Notes: generated from the sequence alone by a model not told the origin. Positions 1 to 9,226 are shown, counted from the stretch's first letter. The stretch is DNA of 64,000 nt from Actinopolyspora mortivallis DSM 44261 (GCF_000384035.1 NZ_KB913024.1:3460023-3524022), one strand, 5' to 3'. A program made the numbers and translations.

Positions 1-1059
1 CGCACGAGCCCACTCGATGTAGCCCAGGCCGCTGCACTCGTCCGACACGGTCCGGTACGACCGAGGCCCCAGCCCTGCTTGGAGTCCACCGCTGGAACCG
101 GAGATGCCCCGGGAAAGTGGCACCGCTGCGACAACCGATCCACCGCCAACCACGATCATGGCCCATTACTGCACCACGTGGGACACAGTCTCACCAGGAT
201 GCCCGCAGACGGCCTGCCCTACCCCATTGAAGGTAACTATACTGGTATGTATAGTCCTTTGGTGAAGGTCCCTACTGTTGGAGACAAACATGTACCGACT
301 CATTCGAAGGATCCTGTTGTTCGGCCTATCCGAGCCTGTTTCGCAACACAGTGGCACCGAGTACACCACAGCCAACAACCGAGCAACCGTCAACCAACGA
401 CGGCAAGCATGGCTGCTCGGGCGAGGATTGCCGACCGGGAGTCCCTCGCAAACGCATTTGAGAACACAAACATACATGACCACCTCTCCCATCGGTGAAC
501 AAGACTGCCCGCATCAGAGTCCTAGCTATAAACGAGCGAAGTCGGGCAGAACACCGCGCAGTACGCCGTCCGAGTTCCCCACACGCTGTTACTGGAGTCT
601 TCATTAGAAGAGGCGTTACGGAGGCGGCAGAGACGTTGAAGCGGGACTTCCGAGGAGTACGGATTATTGAGGTTATGTGCAGTACTAGAACCCAGCAACA
701 TCACTTTCCGTATGTAGGGACTCTCCCGAATCGGATCTCGCAGTGAACAGACTCGCCCTTGAAGCTGTGTGGGACTGATATACGAGTTCCCGGTCATTCT
801 TGTCCTCCGTATGCTTCACAGGTGCCACTACTGGCTGAGTCGTACTGATCGCCGGTGGTCAGATAAGTGGTCACTGTCTGCCATACATGCGAGGACACGC
901 ATGACACCATCTAAAATAGGCGATGTCACCTCATGAGCGCTTCAGGCTCGGACAGTCACGTAATTCCAGTGACTGGAAAACAACGAACACAACGACACGA
1001 AAAGCCCGTCGGTCCCGCCCGCTTCGACGGAACCGACGGGCTCATCCGCTACACCGGCG
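1..1059. other. Lower-GC stretch with no convincing gene
   Basis: This kilobase is clearly richer in A and T than the genes that follow, and stops are frequent in all frames. The open frames in it have no recognisable domain, no good ribosome binding site and no G/C bias at third positions. A short inverted repeat lies at 236-255, with ACTATAC and GTATAGT separated by six bases; it could be an operator or a chance palindrome. A frame on the minus strand from 159 runs off the left edge and might be the start of a gene outside the window. The rest may be degraded foreign DNA, but I could not identify an ancestor. Confidence 0.5.
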
Positions 1060-1818
1060 TCACGACGCCGCCGTGACCGGCTGCGCGCCGTTGGTGGCGG
1101 CCACCCGCCGTTCGGAGAGCAGCCCGAACACCAGGCCGAGCACACCCCACAACGTGGCCAGTTCGGCCAGTGAGGACAGCCGGAAACGCCAGAGCAGCCC
1201 GGCGGGCACGTCGGCCGGGATGGGGTCCGGGTTGTCGGGCCAGGCCCACAGCACCAGGACGCTGAGCAGCGTCACGGCCAGCGCGGTGACCGTGACCGTG
1301 GCAGGCGAGGACCACCCGTGCCGCAGACAGTACCCGCGCAGCAGGTACGCCAACGCCACGATCACGACCCCGGCGAGGATGACCGAGAAGTACGTCACCG
1401 TGCGGTAGGTGACGGTGTCGGTGCCGCCGACCCCCGGAGGATTGGCCGGATACTTCAACGCGGGCAGCAGGGACCACGCGAAGAATCCGACCACGGCCAG
1501 CTGCACGGTGCGACCGAACTCGGTGCGGGCGGGCAGCAGGTGCCGCAGGCGGGCGAACACGACGGCGAACAGCGCGCCCAGCGCCACCGCCACCACCACG
1601 GCCGCCACCATGCCACCGATCACCTGGGTCAGGCGGCCGAACATCTCCTCGTGGGAATGTGCGTGACCACCACCGGCATGGGCGCGCTCCTGCTCGATCC
1701 GCAGCGCGGCACGGATCCGCGGCTTGACCACCAGCAGGGCGACCAGCGCCGCCGCCGCTCCGGCCACGAGACCGGCGAGCACCCCGTCACGCAGGATGCG
1801 ACCGAACGAGTTCTCCAC
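1060..1818 (-). CDS. cbtA: CbtA-family cobalt transporter subunit
   Basis: A 252-residue integral membrane protein, the larger subunit of the CbtAB cobalt uptake system that supplies cobalt for cobalamin synthesis. Hydrophobic segments lie near residues 12-31, 68-95, 105-122, 143-163, 172-194 and 213-235. A histidine-rich loop (HAGGGHAHSHEE, about 47-58) follows the first helix and is a plausible metal-capturing site. The start is a GTG preceded by GGGAGG. It lies 13 bases after cbtB and is surely cotranscribed with it under the cobalamin riboswitch upstream. Family and context agree, so the call is firm; transport itself is inferred from the family. Confidence 0.88.
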   Translation of the reverse strand: MENSFGRILRDGVLAGLVAGAAAALVALLVVKPRIRAALRIEQERAHAGGGHAHSHEEMFGRLTQVIGGMVAAVVVAVALGALFAVVFARLRHLLPARTEFGRTVQLAVVGFFAWSLLPALKYPANPPGVGGTDTVTYRTVTYFSVILAGVVIVALAYLLRGYCLRHGWSSPATVTVTALAVTLLSVLVLWAWPDNPDPIPADVPAGLLWRFRLSSLAELATLWGVLGLVFGLLSERRVAATNGAQPVTAAS

Positions 1819-1831
1819 GATCGCCTCCCGT

Positions 1832-2035
1832 TCAGTGGCACGGCACGCCGAGGGCGTGTCTGCCGTCGTGGGTGAACTCGTGGATGACCTCGGCAGTCTG
1901 GGCGAACACGGCCCCGTTCTCCTGCAACACCACGTACATCAGCATGAGGGAGAGCACGGCCACCGCCCACGCCCACGCGGGGACCCGGACACGGGGAACA
2001 GCGGACAGGGGGTCAGCAGCGGGAACGGTCGTCAT
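1832..2035 (-). CDS. cbtB: CbtB-family cobalt transporter subunit
   Basis: A small 67-residue protein with one transmembrane helix (about residues 18-40) and a C-terminal histidine-rich tail (HEFTHDGRHALGVPCH), the hallmark of CbtB. It partners CbtA, encoded just downstream, in cobalt uptake. The frame could be extended 25 codons upstream, but that would run back toward the riboswitch. The ATG giving MTTVPAADPL, with an AGGAAGG-like sequence ahead of it, is therefore preferred. The cobalamin riboswitch directly upstream supports both identity and regulation. Confidence 0.87.
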   Translation of the reverse strand: MTTVPAADPLSAVPRVRVPAWAWAVAVLSLMLMYVVLQENGAVFAQTAEVIHEFTHDGRHALGVPCH

Positions 2036-2077
2036 GATCGAACAACCTTCCTTCCATCGCTCGTGGAATCTGGCGTG

Positions 2078-2242
2078 TGCCGCAGCCGGTCTCCTGGCTT
2101 CCGGATCCACACTGTCCAGCCTTCCCGGACACCCGTCGTGTCCAGTGGCGTTCCAGGACTCGCTACCCGGTCACAGTGGCGAGGACCGCGCCGGACTCAC
2201 ACCGGCTTCCCGTGCACTGCGGCAGAACGGAACACTAGGGAG
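2078..2242 (-). promoter_or_regulatory. Cobalamin (B12) riboswitch upstream of cbtBA
   Basis: Read on the minus strand, the segment holds the conserved B12 box (GCCGGTGTGAGTCCGGCGCG, about 2176-2205), followed by the AAGCCAGGAGACCGGC element at about 2085-2100. These are the two most conserved blocks of the cobalamin riboswitch, in the right order and spacing. It ends about 40 bases before cbtB. By analogy with the class, B12 binding should repress expression of the cobalt transporter. The boundaries are estimated from the conserved blocks, not from a covariance fold. Confidence 0.9.
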
Positions 2243-2326
2243 GCGGGTCCGGCGCGCACAACTACCCACGGAAGAGATGAACATCTCTTCATCGTTTCGC
2301 CCGGTCCGCACACGGGACACCGTTCC

Positions 2327-3046
2327 ATGACGTGGAATGGGGGCGTGGAGTCCGACACCGATCCGAACCCGCTCACGGCGGGCACCCGTGCACTCGCCCG
2401 CCCCGGGCACACGACGACGGAGACGACGACCGTCGCCTGGGAACGGTTCTGCGACCCGGAGCAGCCGTACCTGGCGGACAACGTGCGGCACTGGCAGCGA
2501 CGCGCCGGTTTCGAGCACCACCGCGCCGGAACGGTGCTGGTCGCCTTCCGCGCCTGCTGGCTGATGCTGTGCGCCACGGTTCCCGAGTACCACCTCGGCA
2601 TGGACTTCCCCTCGGCACCCGGAACGCGGGCCGTGGTGGCCCCGGACGGTTTCCTGCACGGCCTGCTGCCGGGGCCGGTGGTTCGCACGGGCACCGACGA
2701 GGACCGAGCGAGCCGCTGGTGGGCGGAGGTGTCGAGGGTGATCACCCCCCTCACCCGGGGCCTGGCCGAAACCGGCGGCCCACCCGCCGACAGCGACCAG
2801 TACTGGGGCAACGCGGTGGGGCTGGTCGGCGAGGTGCTGCGCCGCGCCGACCGGGACGGCATCGGTGGGGACACGCTGGCGAGCGCGCTGGCGTTGCGTG
2901 CCGCCACCGGCCGGGAGGACCTGCTGCGGGTGGCGGCCACACCCGAAGGGTTGTGGACACGGCGACGGACGTGCTGCCAGATGTGGCGCTCCGGCACGGG
3001 CTACTGCACGGAGTGCGTGCTGCACGACTCCCCCGCCCGTGGCTGA
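2327..3046 (+). CDS. FhuF-like (2Fe-2S) siderophore-iron reductase family protein
   Basis: A 239-residue protein whose C-terminus carries the FhuF-type iron-sulfur signature: RRTCC, then a third cysteine nine residues on, then CxxC spacing (CCQMWRSGTGYCTEC). FhuF proteins reduce ferric siderophores in the cytoplasm to release iron. The spacing between the second and third cysteines is nine here; I recall ten as usual for FhuF. No membrane segment or signal peptide is seen. The ATG at 2327 was chosen; a GTG at 2345 is equally possible, and neither has a strong ribosome binding site. The gene is divergent from cbtBA, and its promoter must lie in or beside the riboswitch region. There is no siderophore gene nearby. 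Confidence 0.7.
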   Translation: MTWNGGVESDTDPNPLTAGTRALARPGHTTTETTTVAWERFCDPEQPYLADNVRHWQRRAGFEHHRAGTVLVAFRACWLMLCATVPEYHLGMDFPSAPGTRAVVAPDGFLHGLLPGPVVRTGTDEDRASRWWAEVSRVITPLTRGLAETGGPPADSDQYWGNAVGLVGEVLRRADRDGIGGDTLASALALRAATGREDLLRVAATPEGLWTRRRTCCQMWRSGTGYCTECVLHDSPARG

Positions 3047-3141
3047 CCCGCGAGGTCCGTGCCCGGGCGCCCCGATGGCTCGGCGGAAGCCCGGGGGGCA
3101 CCGGAGCGCAGCCGCCTTCCGCCGAGCCGCCGGGGAAAGGC

Positions 3142-4038
3142 TCACTCGGGGGTTTCCGAGGGCCCCGTCGAAGGGCCGCCCCCTTCCACGTCCTCCGTCG
3201 GCCGGGTGGAGGTGGTCTCCTCGGTCGTCTTCGTGGAGGTCGTCGGGGGCGGCGCGGAGGTGCCCGTGGGGGGCCGGTTCTCCGCGGACCGCTCGGGCTC
3301 GGTGGGAGCCGAGGAGTCCGGTGTGGGCTCCGTGGTTTCCGGAGCGGTCGGTTCGACCGACTCGGACCCGGCGGGCAGTTCCTCACCGCCCGGTTCCCGG
3401 GACTGCCCGCCTCCGTGGGGATGCAGCATCCGTCCCACGGTGGTTCCCCCCGAGTCGCCGGACACGGAGTCGCCGGTGAGCACCTCGTAACCGGTGACCA
3501 CGACCATGCACAGCAGGAAGGCGAGCCCGCTGGTCACGGCGACCACACGCCAGCGGATCCCACGCCGCGCGCGGGGCGGGGCGCCCTCTGCCGACGGAAC
3601 GTCGTCCGTGCCCGACAGCGGGATCCTGTCCGTGGTGGCCTCCGGTGAGCACGGCCGCAGCACCCGGGTGGCCTGCCCCTCACCGGGCGTGGCGGCCGAT
3701 CCGGCGGGAATCCGGCGGGTGGCCTCGTCCCCGCCCTGCCCGGGTGTTCGCCTGCCGGGGCGGCGGAGGGCGGCGTTGGCGGCCTTCTCCTTGGTGGTCT
3801 CCAGCGAACGCTGGTACACGGCGCCACCGACGGTGATCACCAAACTGGTCAACGCGGCTCCGGAGACGGTACCGGCGATCCCCAGGCTCCCGCCCAGGAA
3901 GGCGGCGGTGACCGAGGCCAACGCCGTACCGAGCACCTGCGTCGGCGAGAGGTCGAGCCTGCCGAACAGGCCCTTCTTCCCGTCCTGCTCGGCCTCCTCG
4001 GTTCGCGGTGGGGATCCGGGACGTTCGCGCTCGGTCAT
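3142..4038 (-). CDS. Membrane protein with Thr/Pro-rich exported tail, unknown function
   Basis: A 298-residue protein not assigned to any family. The order is: a short charged cytoplasmic N-terminus; a Gly/Ala-rich hydrophobic stretch at about 33-75 (possibly a hairpin of two helices); a low-complexity linker with many Arg, Pro and Gly; a clear transmembrane helix at about 162-185; and a C-terminal tail very rich in Thr, Pro, Ser and Glu (about 190-298). Such tails are typical of exported, possibly glycosylated linkers. Codon usage matches the surrounding chromosome. It stands alone and is convergent with the FhuF-like gene. Confidence 0.72.
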   Translation of the reverse strand: MTERERPGSPPRTEEAEQDGKKGLFGRLDLSPTQVLGTALASVTAAFLGGSLGIAGTVSGAALTSLVITVGGAVYQRSLETTKEKAANAALRRPGRRTPGQGGDEATRRIPAGSAATPGEGQATRVLRPCSPEATTDRIPLSGTDDVPSAEGAPPRARRGIRWRVVAVTSGLAFLLCMVVVTGYEVLTGDSVSGDSGGTTVGRMLHPHGGGQSREPGGEELPAGSESVEPTAPETTEPTPDSSAPTEPERSAENRPPTGTSAPPPTTSTKTTEETTSTRPTEDVEGGGPSTGPSETPE

Positions 4039-4393
4039 ACCCGCGAGGCCTTCCGCGCCGGCACCACTGCCCGATCCGGTTCACCAGGGGCTCCACCGTG
4101 TGACCGAAAAGCGGATCCGCTCCGCCGGGCCCGCGGTCGCGGCACCGCGTGAGGCCTGTCGCCCGCACGTTCACGGCGGAGGGGTGTCGCTGCGAACGGG
4201 TCCAACGAGTTCATGGCACTCCCAACAGAGCCGGATCTGACCATTCCCTCCCACCAACGTCGGAGCGCAGCGCGCTGCTCCCGAGCACGGCCCTCCAGTG
4301 AACACCCCCACTTCGGTGTAACGCGGACACCGGCCGACGCACGGGGGCGCACACCCGGCGAGACCGGCGAACACGATCGGAGAGGATGTCCCC
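4039..4393. other. Intergenic region, no gene seen
   Basis: This 355-base divergent intergenic region has frames on both strands, but none has a domain, a plausible start or a consistent third-position bias. It presumably holds the promoters for the membrane protein on the left and the PLP enzyme on the right. I see no clear operator or hairpin. Confidence 0.4.
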
Positions 4394-5368
4394 ATGTCGC
4401 TGACCACCCACGCCGACGCCGTGGCCGCCCGGGAAGTCCTCGCGCGGCTGCCGAAGCACCACGGGCCGGTGCGCACCCCGCTGCTCCCCGTCGGGGACGG
4501 CACCCGGCCGCTGCTGCTCAAACCCGAGAGCCTTCAGCCGACCGGGGCTTTCAAGCTCCGCGGGGCGCTGCACGCCACGGCCGTGCTGGACGAGCGCACC
4601 CGGAACAGGGGGCTGGTCACCTACTCCAGCGGCAACCACGCGCGCGCGGTGGCCCACGCGGGTCGGGTCTTCGACGTGCCCACCACCGTGGTGGTGCCGC
4701 ACTCCGCCCCCGAGTCCAAGGTCGCCGCGGCCCGCTCGCTGGGAGCCGAGATCGTCTTGGTGGACGTGACCGACCGGGAACGACGGGCGTGGGAGATCGC
4801 GGCGGAGAACGGCGCCGCCCTGATCCCGCCCTTCGACGCTTCCACGGTGATCGCCGGGCAGGCCACCGTGGGGCTGGAGATCGCCGAGGACCTGCGTGCG
4901 CGCGGGGTGTCCGAGGCCACGGTGCTGGTTCCGGTCAGCGGAGGGGGACTGATCTCGGGGGTGGGGGCCGCCCTGGCGGGGGCGGAGCTCCGGACCCGGC
5001 TGATCGGGGTGGAGCCGGAGCTGGCCGCCGACACCAGGGAGAGTCTGCGGGCGGGACGGCGGGTGGAATGGCCGGTGCGGACACGCACCAGGACGATCGC
5101 CGACGGGCTCACGGCCCAGCCCAGCGAGCTGACCTTCGCCCACCTCGCGGCGTTCGTCGAGGACGTGGTCACGGTCACCGAGGAGGAGATCGCCGAGGCG
5201 GTCGGCTACCTGGCGAGAGGTCCCGGACTGGTGGCCGAGCCCAGCGGGGCCGTGACGACGGCGGCCTGGCTGCACCGGAGCCGGGAACTTCCGGACACCA
5301 CCACGGTCGCCGTGGTCAGCGGCGGCAACGTCGATCCGGCGCTGCTGGTCAGCTCGCTGGGGGGTTGA
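4394..5368 (+). CDS. PLP-dependent threonine/serine dehydratase-like enzyme
   Basis: A 324-residue fold-type II PLP enzyme of the threonine/serine dehydratase group, which removes water and ammonia from hydroxy-amino acids. Visible landmarks are the PLP lysine in GAFKLRG (Lys54), the substrate loop SSGNHARAV (79-87), the phosphate-binding SGGGLISG loop (about 177-184) and the C-terminal SGGNVDP. It lacks the ACT regulatory domain of biosynthetic IlvA, so a catabolic role or a special substrate is more likely. The ATG follows a GGAGAGGAT ribosome site. It is convergent with dasR, whose stop codon lies within its last 20 bases. Compare the second dehydratase at 31417-32358. Confidence 0.8.
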   Translation: MSLTTHADAVAAREVLARLPKHHGPVRTPLLPVGDGTRPLLLKPESLQPTGAFKLRGALHATAVLDERTRNRGLVTYSSGNHARAVAHAGRVFDVPTTVVVPHSAPESKVAAARSLGAEIVLVDVTDRERRAWEIAAENGAALIPPFDASTVIAGQATVGLEIAEDLRARGVSEATVLVPVSGGGLISGVGAALAGAELRTRLIGVEPELAADTRESLRAGRRVEWPVRTRTRTIADGLTAQPSELTFAHLAAFVEDVVTVTEEEIAEAVGYLARGPGLVAEPSGAVTTAAWLHRSRELPDTTTVAVVSGGNVDPALLVSSLGG

Positions 5369-6107
5369 GGCTGGCGACGAACTTGTAGCGGTCCCCGCGG
5401 TAGATGGAGCGCACCCACTCCACCGGGGTTCCGTCCCCGTGGAAGGAGTGGCGGGACAGCAGCAGCATCGGCAGGCCCACGTCGGCGCCCAGCAGTTCGG
5501 CCTCCTCCGGGCTGGCCAGGGCCGTCTCGATCGTCTCCTCGGCGCTGGCGAAGGAGATCCCGTACTGCTCACGCAGCACCTGGTAGAGCGATCCGCCTTC
5601 CCCGATGAGCTTGGTCAGTCCCTTGAACCTGGTCAGCGGCAGATGCGTGGTCTCGATCGCCATCGCCTCGTCGTCGGCCAGGCGCAGCCTGCGCATCCGC
5701 AGGATCGGGCTGCCCGCGGGGATGTCGAGCAGGTGGGCCAGTTCGCGTTCGGCCGACTCCTCGTTCATCTCCAGCAGCCGCGAGTCGGGATGCCTGCCCT
5801 GAGCCCTCATGTCCTCGGTGTAGCTGCTCAGCTGGAGGCGCTGGGCTACCTTGGGCTGGGCCGCGAAGGTGCCCTTGCCCTGCACGCGCAGCAGGCGACC
5901 CTCCACGGTCAACTCGGCCAGCGCCTGTCGCACCGTGGTGCGGGAGACGTCGAACTCGGCCGCCAACGCGCGCTCGGTGGGAATGGACGATCCGGCCGGC
6001 ATGGACCGGAGCATGTCGAGCAGGTGCTGCTTCAACCCCCAGTACTTGGGTTCGCGCTGGTTCTTCGTCGGCGTGTCGGCCCCGCCGGGCACCGACGCTT
6101 CGAGCAT
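5349..6107 (-). CDS. dasR: GntR/HutC-family regulator DasR
   Basis: A 252-residue GntR-family repressor, recognised as DasR by close resemblance to the Streptomyces protein along its length. A winged helix lies at about 20-83 ([20 protein letters not shown], then VQGKGTF), and a UTRA effector domain at about 95-245 includes [22 protein letters not shown] and the C-terminal [17 protein letters not shown]. DasR represses GlcNAc, chitin and PTS genes and is released by glucosamine-6-phosphate. The ATG at 6107 is preceded by GGAGGAA; the frame extends further upstream but has no reason to be used. It is divergent from the SIS-domain gene, with a dre operator between them. Confidence 0.9.
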   Translation of the reverse strand: MLEASVPGGADTPTKNQREPKYWGLKQHLLDMLRSMPAGSSIPTERALAAEFDVSRTTVRQALAELTVEGRLLRVQGKGTFAAQPKVAQRLQLSSYTEDMRAQGRHPDSRLLEMNEESAERELAHLLDIPAGSPILRMRRLRLADDEAMAIETTHLPLTRFKGLTKLIGEGGSLYQVLREQYGISFASAEETIETALASPEEAELLGADVGLPMLLLSRHSFHGDGTPVEWVRSIYRGDRYKFVASLNPPAS

Positions 6108-6250
6108 TCTTCCTCCTACCGTCGCGCCTTGAACGGGGCGATCAGTACCACTGACTCCAGCATGCCGGACTCGGAACCGGTGGTGGACCCCCGCTCGGAA
6201 ACCTACGGAGGTGGCTCGGGGCTGTCGCACCGGGGGAGCCCACCGGTAGG

Positions 6251-6266
6251 ATTGGTCTAGACCGAA
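6251..6266. promoter_or_regulatory. dre site (DasR operator)
   Basis: The sequence ATTGGTCTAGACCGAA closely matches the dre consensus ACTGGTCTAGACCACT, with the palindromic core GGTCTAGACC intact. It sits 30 bases before the SIS-domain gene and about 145 bases from the dasR start, in the divergent promoter region. DasR is therefore expected to control the SIS and kinase genes, and perhaps itself. Confidence 0.85.
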
Positions 6267-6295
6267 TTGTCGCACGGTGAAGGACGGACGACGAG

Positions 6296-7366
6296 ATGAC
6301 CGAGCACCCCGGTGCCGGGGCCGGCGAGCAGTCCCAGCATCCCGGCAGGAACATGAGCTCCGAGATCGCCGAACAGCCCGCGGTCTTCGACGGCCTGCTC
6401 TCCGACCGCTCCGCGCTGACCGAGGTAGCCCGGCGTGTGGCGGAGCGCGGCCCCCGTTTCGTCCTGCTGGCCGCGCGCGGCTCCAGCGACCACGCGGCGC
6501 TGTACGCCAAGTACCTGGTGGAGGTGCTGCTCCAGCTCCCGGCCGGACTGGTCTCACCGTCCACCACCACCCTGTACGGCGCACAGCCGGACCTCACCGA
6601 CGTGCTGCTCGTCTCGGTCAGCCAGAGCGGTGGTTCACCGGACCTGCTCGAAGTGACCGAGAACGCCCGCAGGAACGGGGCCACCACCGTGGCCGTGACC
6701 AACAACCCCGACTCCGCGCTGAACAAGGCGGCGGAGATGTCGGTGAACATCGCGGCGGGACCCGAACACGCCGTGGCGGCCACCAAGACGTACAGCGCCA
6801 CGCTGCTCACGCTGTACCTGCTGGTGGACGCGATCCGCGGTGGCGAGGCGGAGCGCGCCCGAGGGCTGCCCGAGCTGGCCGAACGCGCCCTGGAACCCAC
6901 GGAACAACTGGACGAGGCCGTGCGGCGCTACCGGTTCGCCGACCGGGTGCTGACCACCGGACGCGGGTACTCCTCGGCCACGGCCGCCGAGGCCGCCCTC
7001 AAACTGGCCGAGACCAGTTACCTCTCCGCCCGTGCCTACAGCGGAGCCGACCTGCTGCACGGCCCCGTGGCGGCCGTGGACACCGAAACGGCCGTGCTGG
7101 CACTGTGCAGTTCGGGTCGAGGGGGCACCGCGATGACCGAGGTACTGGAGACGGTGCACGAACGCGGCGCGGACGTCTGCGCGATCGGCTCCGCCGCGAA
7201 GGCGGTCCCCAACTCCCACGCGGTGGAGCTGCCGGACTCCGCCGAGGAGCTCGCCCCGGTGCTGGAGGTGCTGCCCGTGCAGCGCCTGGCGCTCACCCTG
7301 GCTCTCGAACGCGGGGAGGATCCGGACCGGCCCCGGGGACTGAACAAGGTCACGCGCACCCGCTGA
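6296..7366 (+). CDS. SIS-domain sugar-phosphate enzyme (NagB-II / GlmS isomerase-like)
   Basis: A 356-residue protein made of two SIS domains (about 40-170 and 205-340), equivalent to the isomerase half of GlmS without the glutamine amidotransferase part. Landmarks are [30 protein letters not shown] and [20 protein letters not shown]. With a dre site immediately upstream and a GlcNAc kinase downstream, the best reading is a glucosamine-6-phosphate deaminase of the NagB-II type feeding amino sugars into glycolysis. AgaS-type sugar isomerase activity cannot be excluded. An internal ATG at 6353 is an alternative start, but the first ATG has a GAAGGA ahead. Confidence 0.8.
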   Translation: MTEHPGAGAGEQSQHPGRNMSSEIAEQPAVFDGLLSDRSALTEVARRVAERGPRFVLLAARGSSDHAALYAKYLVEVLLQLPAGLVSPSTTTLYGAQPDLTDVLLVSVSQSGGSPDLLEVTENARRNGATTVAVTNNPDSALNKAAEMSVNIAAGPEHAVAATKTYSATLLTLYLLVDAIRGGEAERARGLPELAERALEPTEQLDEAVRRYRFADRVLTTGRGYSSATAAEAALKLAETSYLSARAYSGADLLHGPVAAVDTETAVLALCSSGRGGTAMTEVLETVHERGADVCAIGSAAKAVPNSHAVELPDSAEELAPVLEVLPVQRLALTLALERGEDPDRPRGLNKVTRTR

Positions 7367-7417
7367 CCGGGATACTGTGAGGTGACCGCCCCGCGCACCG
7401 GGGACGGACATGTGAAA

Positions 7418-7451
7418 GCCCGTCCCACCGAGGGGGCGGGGTGGGACGGGC
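7418..7451 (+). terminator. Perfect 12-bp stem hairpin after the SIS gene
   Basis: GCCCGTCCCACC at 7418-7429 pairs perfectly with GGTGGGACGGGC at 7440-7451 around a ten-base loop. It sits 50 bases after the SIS gene and 55 before the kinase gene. There is no T tract, as is usual in GC-rich actinomycetes. It is likely a terminator or attenuator that lowers expression of the downstream kinase gene, or an mRNA-stabilising hairpin. Confidence 0.6.
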
Positions 7452-7505
7452 ACCGCCAGGCTACGCCGGGCGACACGACCGACGAGCACGGGGGACGGAA
7501 AGAGC

Positions 7506-8528
7506 ATGACCGACACCACCGACGACACGAGACTGGTCCTCGGTCTGGACGTGGGCGGCACCTCCAGCCGCGCGGTCCTCGCCGACCTGGACTCCCGCGT
7601 GCTGGGGGTCGGACACGCGGGCGGGGGCAACCCGAACTCCCACTCACCCGAGTACGCCGTGGAACAGACCACCCGGGCCGCCCGCTCGGCGTTGTCCGGG
7701 GTCGACCGGAGACGGGTCGGTGCCGCGGTCCTGGGGATGGCCGGCATCAGCAAGCTGAGCGATCCCGGCATCGCCGGTCGCTACGAACAGGCCTGGCGCA
7801 GCCTGGGGCTAGGCTGCGAGGTGCGCACCGTCTCCGACAGCGAGGTGGCCTTCGCCGCGGGCACCCCGGAGCCGAACGGCACCGCCCTGATCGCCGGAAC
7901 CGGCTCGATCGTGGCCCGTATCGAGAACCACGCGCTGTCCCGCACGGTGGGCGGCCACGGGTGGCTGCTGGGGGACGAGGGCTCGGCCTTCTGGCTCGGA
8001 CGGGAGGCGGTGCGCGTCACGCTCCGGGCCCTCGAACGGGGGACGGGCAAGAACGACCCGCTGGTGGCCTCCGTGCTCAACGAGGTGCTCGCCGACCAGC
8101 CCAGGAACGAGTCGGACGCGCTGCTGTGCCGCCGCCTCATCTCGTTCGTCGGAGACCGGCCGGTGAAACTGGCCGAACTGGCGCCGCTGGTGACGGCCTC
8201 GGCCTCCGAGGGGGGCGGAAAGGCCCGGGGAATCGTCTCCCGCGCGGCCCACATGCTGGCCACCGACGTGTTGTCCGTCCACACGGAGTCGGACGAGGAG
8301 CCCGTGGTGCTGGCGGGCGGCCTCCTGTGCGCGGAGGGACCGTTGGGGCAGGCGGTGCGTAGCGAGCTGGCCGAGCACAGCCGGGCACAGCCGATCACGG
8401 CGGGCTCGGGGGCGATCGGGGCCGCCTGGCTGGCCGCCCGGGAACTGGTCGACGAGGGCGAGGCGCTGCGGCTGCACGAGCGGTGGTTCGGCGAACGAAC
8501 CGACTCCGTGCTCCATCGGCAGGCCTGA
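7506..8528 (+). CDS. N-acetylglucosamine kinase (BadF/BadG family)
   Basis: A 340-residue kinase of the BadF/BadG/BcrA ATPase fold, expected to phosphorylate cytoplasmic GlcNAc at O6. Visible elements are the phosphate-1 loop GLDVGGTSSRAVLAD (about 15-29), the phosphate-2 loop IAGTGSIVARI (about 131-141), the GWLLGDEGSAFWLG motif typical of GlcNAc kinases (about 155-168), and a C-terminal adenosine motif ending GSGAIGAAWLA. It follows the SIS gene in the same direction with a hairpin between them. The pair forms a GlcNAc to GlcNAc-6-P to fructose-6-P route, although no nagA deacetylase is in the window. Confidence 0.82.
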   Translation: MTDTTDDTRLVLGLDVGGTSSRAVLADLDSRVLGVGHAGGGNPNSHSPEYAVEQTTRAARSALSGVDRRRVGAAVLGMAGISKLSDPGIAGRYEQAWRSLGLGCEVRTVSDSEVAFAAGTPEPNGTALIAGTGSIVARIENHALSRTVGGHGWLLGDEGSAFWLGREAVRVTLRALERGTGKNDPLVASVLNEVLADQPRNESDALLCRRLISFVGDRPVKLAELAPLVTASASEGGGKARGIVSRAAHMLATDVLSVHTESDEEPVVLAGGLLCAEGPLGQAVRSELAEHSRAQPITAGSGAIGAAWLAARELVDEGEALRLHERWFGERTDSVLHRQA

Positions 8529-8554
8529 GGAAGTCCGAGTTCCGGTGGGGATGC

Positions 8555-9223
8555 TCAGCCGGACTCGCGCACGTGCCGTATCCCGGGGTGGTCGGCCGGC
8601 AGGGTGCGCCGCAGCACCCACCAACTCGTGGCCACGCACAACGCCACCAGCGGCCAGGTCAGCACCACCTGGGCCGCGCTCAGCGCGACCACCGCGTTCG
8701 CCGCCCACAACGGGACGAAGACCACCAGTCGTGTGAGGTACTGCCCGACCCACACCCAGCTGGCCCTGCTGTAGGCCCGCAGCAGCTCGGGGTCGCGACG
8801 CCACGTCGTCCGCTGCCCGAGCAGGGTGCCCACCACCAGGCCGAGCAGCGGCCACCGCACCGCGATGCTGGTCATCCACGCCAGTCCGCTGGCCGCGTTG
8901 GAGGCGACCCTGATCAGGTAGAAGTCGGCGGCCTGCCCGGTGCGCAGCGCGACGAGCGCCCCCACGGTCACGGCCAGCAGACTGAGCAGCACCGCGAGGG
9001 GACGTGCCCCCCGGATCAGCCGCCACGCCCCGATGACCGCCCCCACTCCGACGGCGGCGACCCCGGCGGCGGCGATCGAACCGTCGCTGAACGCCCACAC
9101 CGCCCCGAAGGCCACGGGGGGCACACTGGCGTCGACGGCGGAGGCACGCCCACCGAGCACCCGCATCAACGAATCGCGCTCGTCGGGGCCACCGGTCTCG
9201 GTGGCGGCGCTGTCACGGCTCAC
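8555..9223 (-). CDS. DUF3159 membrane protein
   Basis: A 222-residue membrane protein of the actinobacterial DUF3159 family, function unknown. About six hydrophobic helices can be placed (roughly 33-50, 52-68, 75-95, 112-135, 160-180 and 185-203). The start region, with DSLMRVLGG, and the central charged loop GQRTTWRRDPELLRAYSRASWVWVG are typical of the family as I know it. It is convergent with the GlcNAc kinase across only 26 bases. An iron-box-like sequence lies just upstream of its start. Confidence 0.82.
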   Translation of the reverse strand: MSRDSAATETGGPDERDSLMRVLGGRASAVDASVPPVAFGAVWAFSDGSIAAAGVAAVGVGAVIGAWRLIRGARPLAVLLSLLAVTVGALVALRTGQAADFYLIRVASNAASGLAWMTSIAVRWPLLGLVVGTLLGQRTTWRRDPELLRAYSRASWVWVGQYLTRLVVFVPLWAANAVVALSAAQVVLTWPLVALCVATSWWVLRRTLPADHPGIRHVRESG

Positions 9224-9226
9224 AAC

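Noticed and set aside
1-159. Minus-strand frame from an ATG at 159 running off the left edge (MIVVGGGSVVAAV...)
   Set aside because: Protein-like in part (SYRTVSDECSGLGYIEWAR), but only 53 codons are visible, with a poor ribosome site; not enough to call a gene.
79-607. Overlapping open frames on both strands (up to 139 codons)
   Set aside because: No third-position G/C bias, no domain and no ribosome site; several overlap each other in opposite directions.
2171-3145. Minus-strand frames opposite the FhuF-like gene
   Set aside because: The plus strand has the cysteine signature; the minus frames are Arg/Pro-rich shadows.
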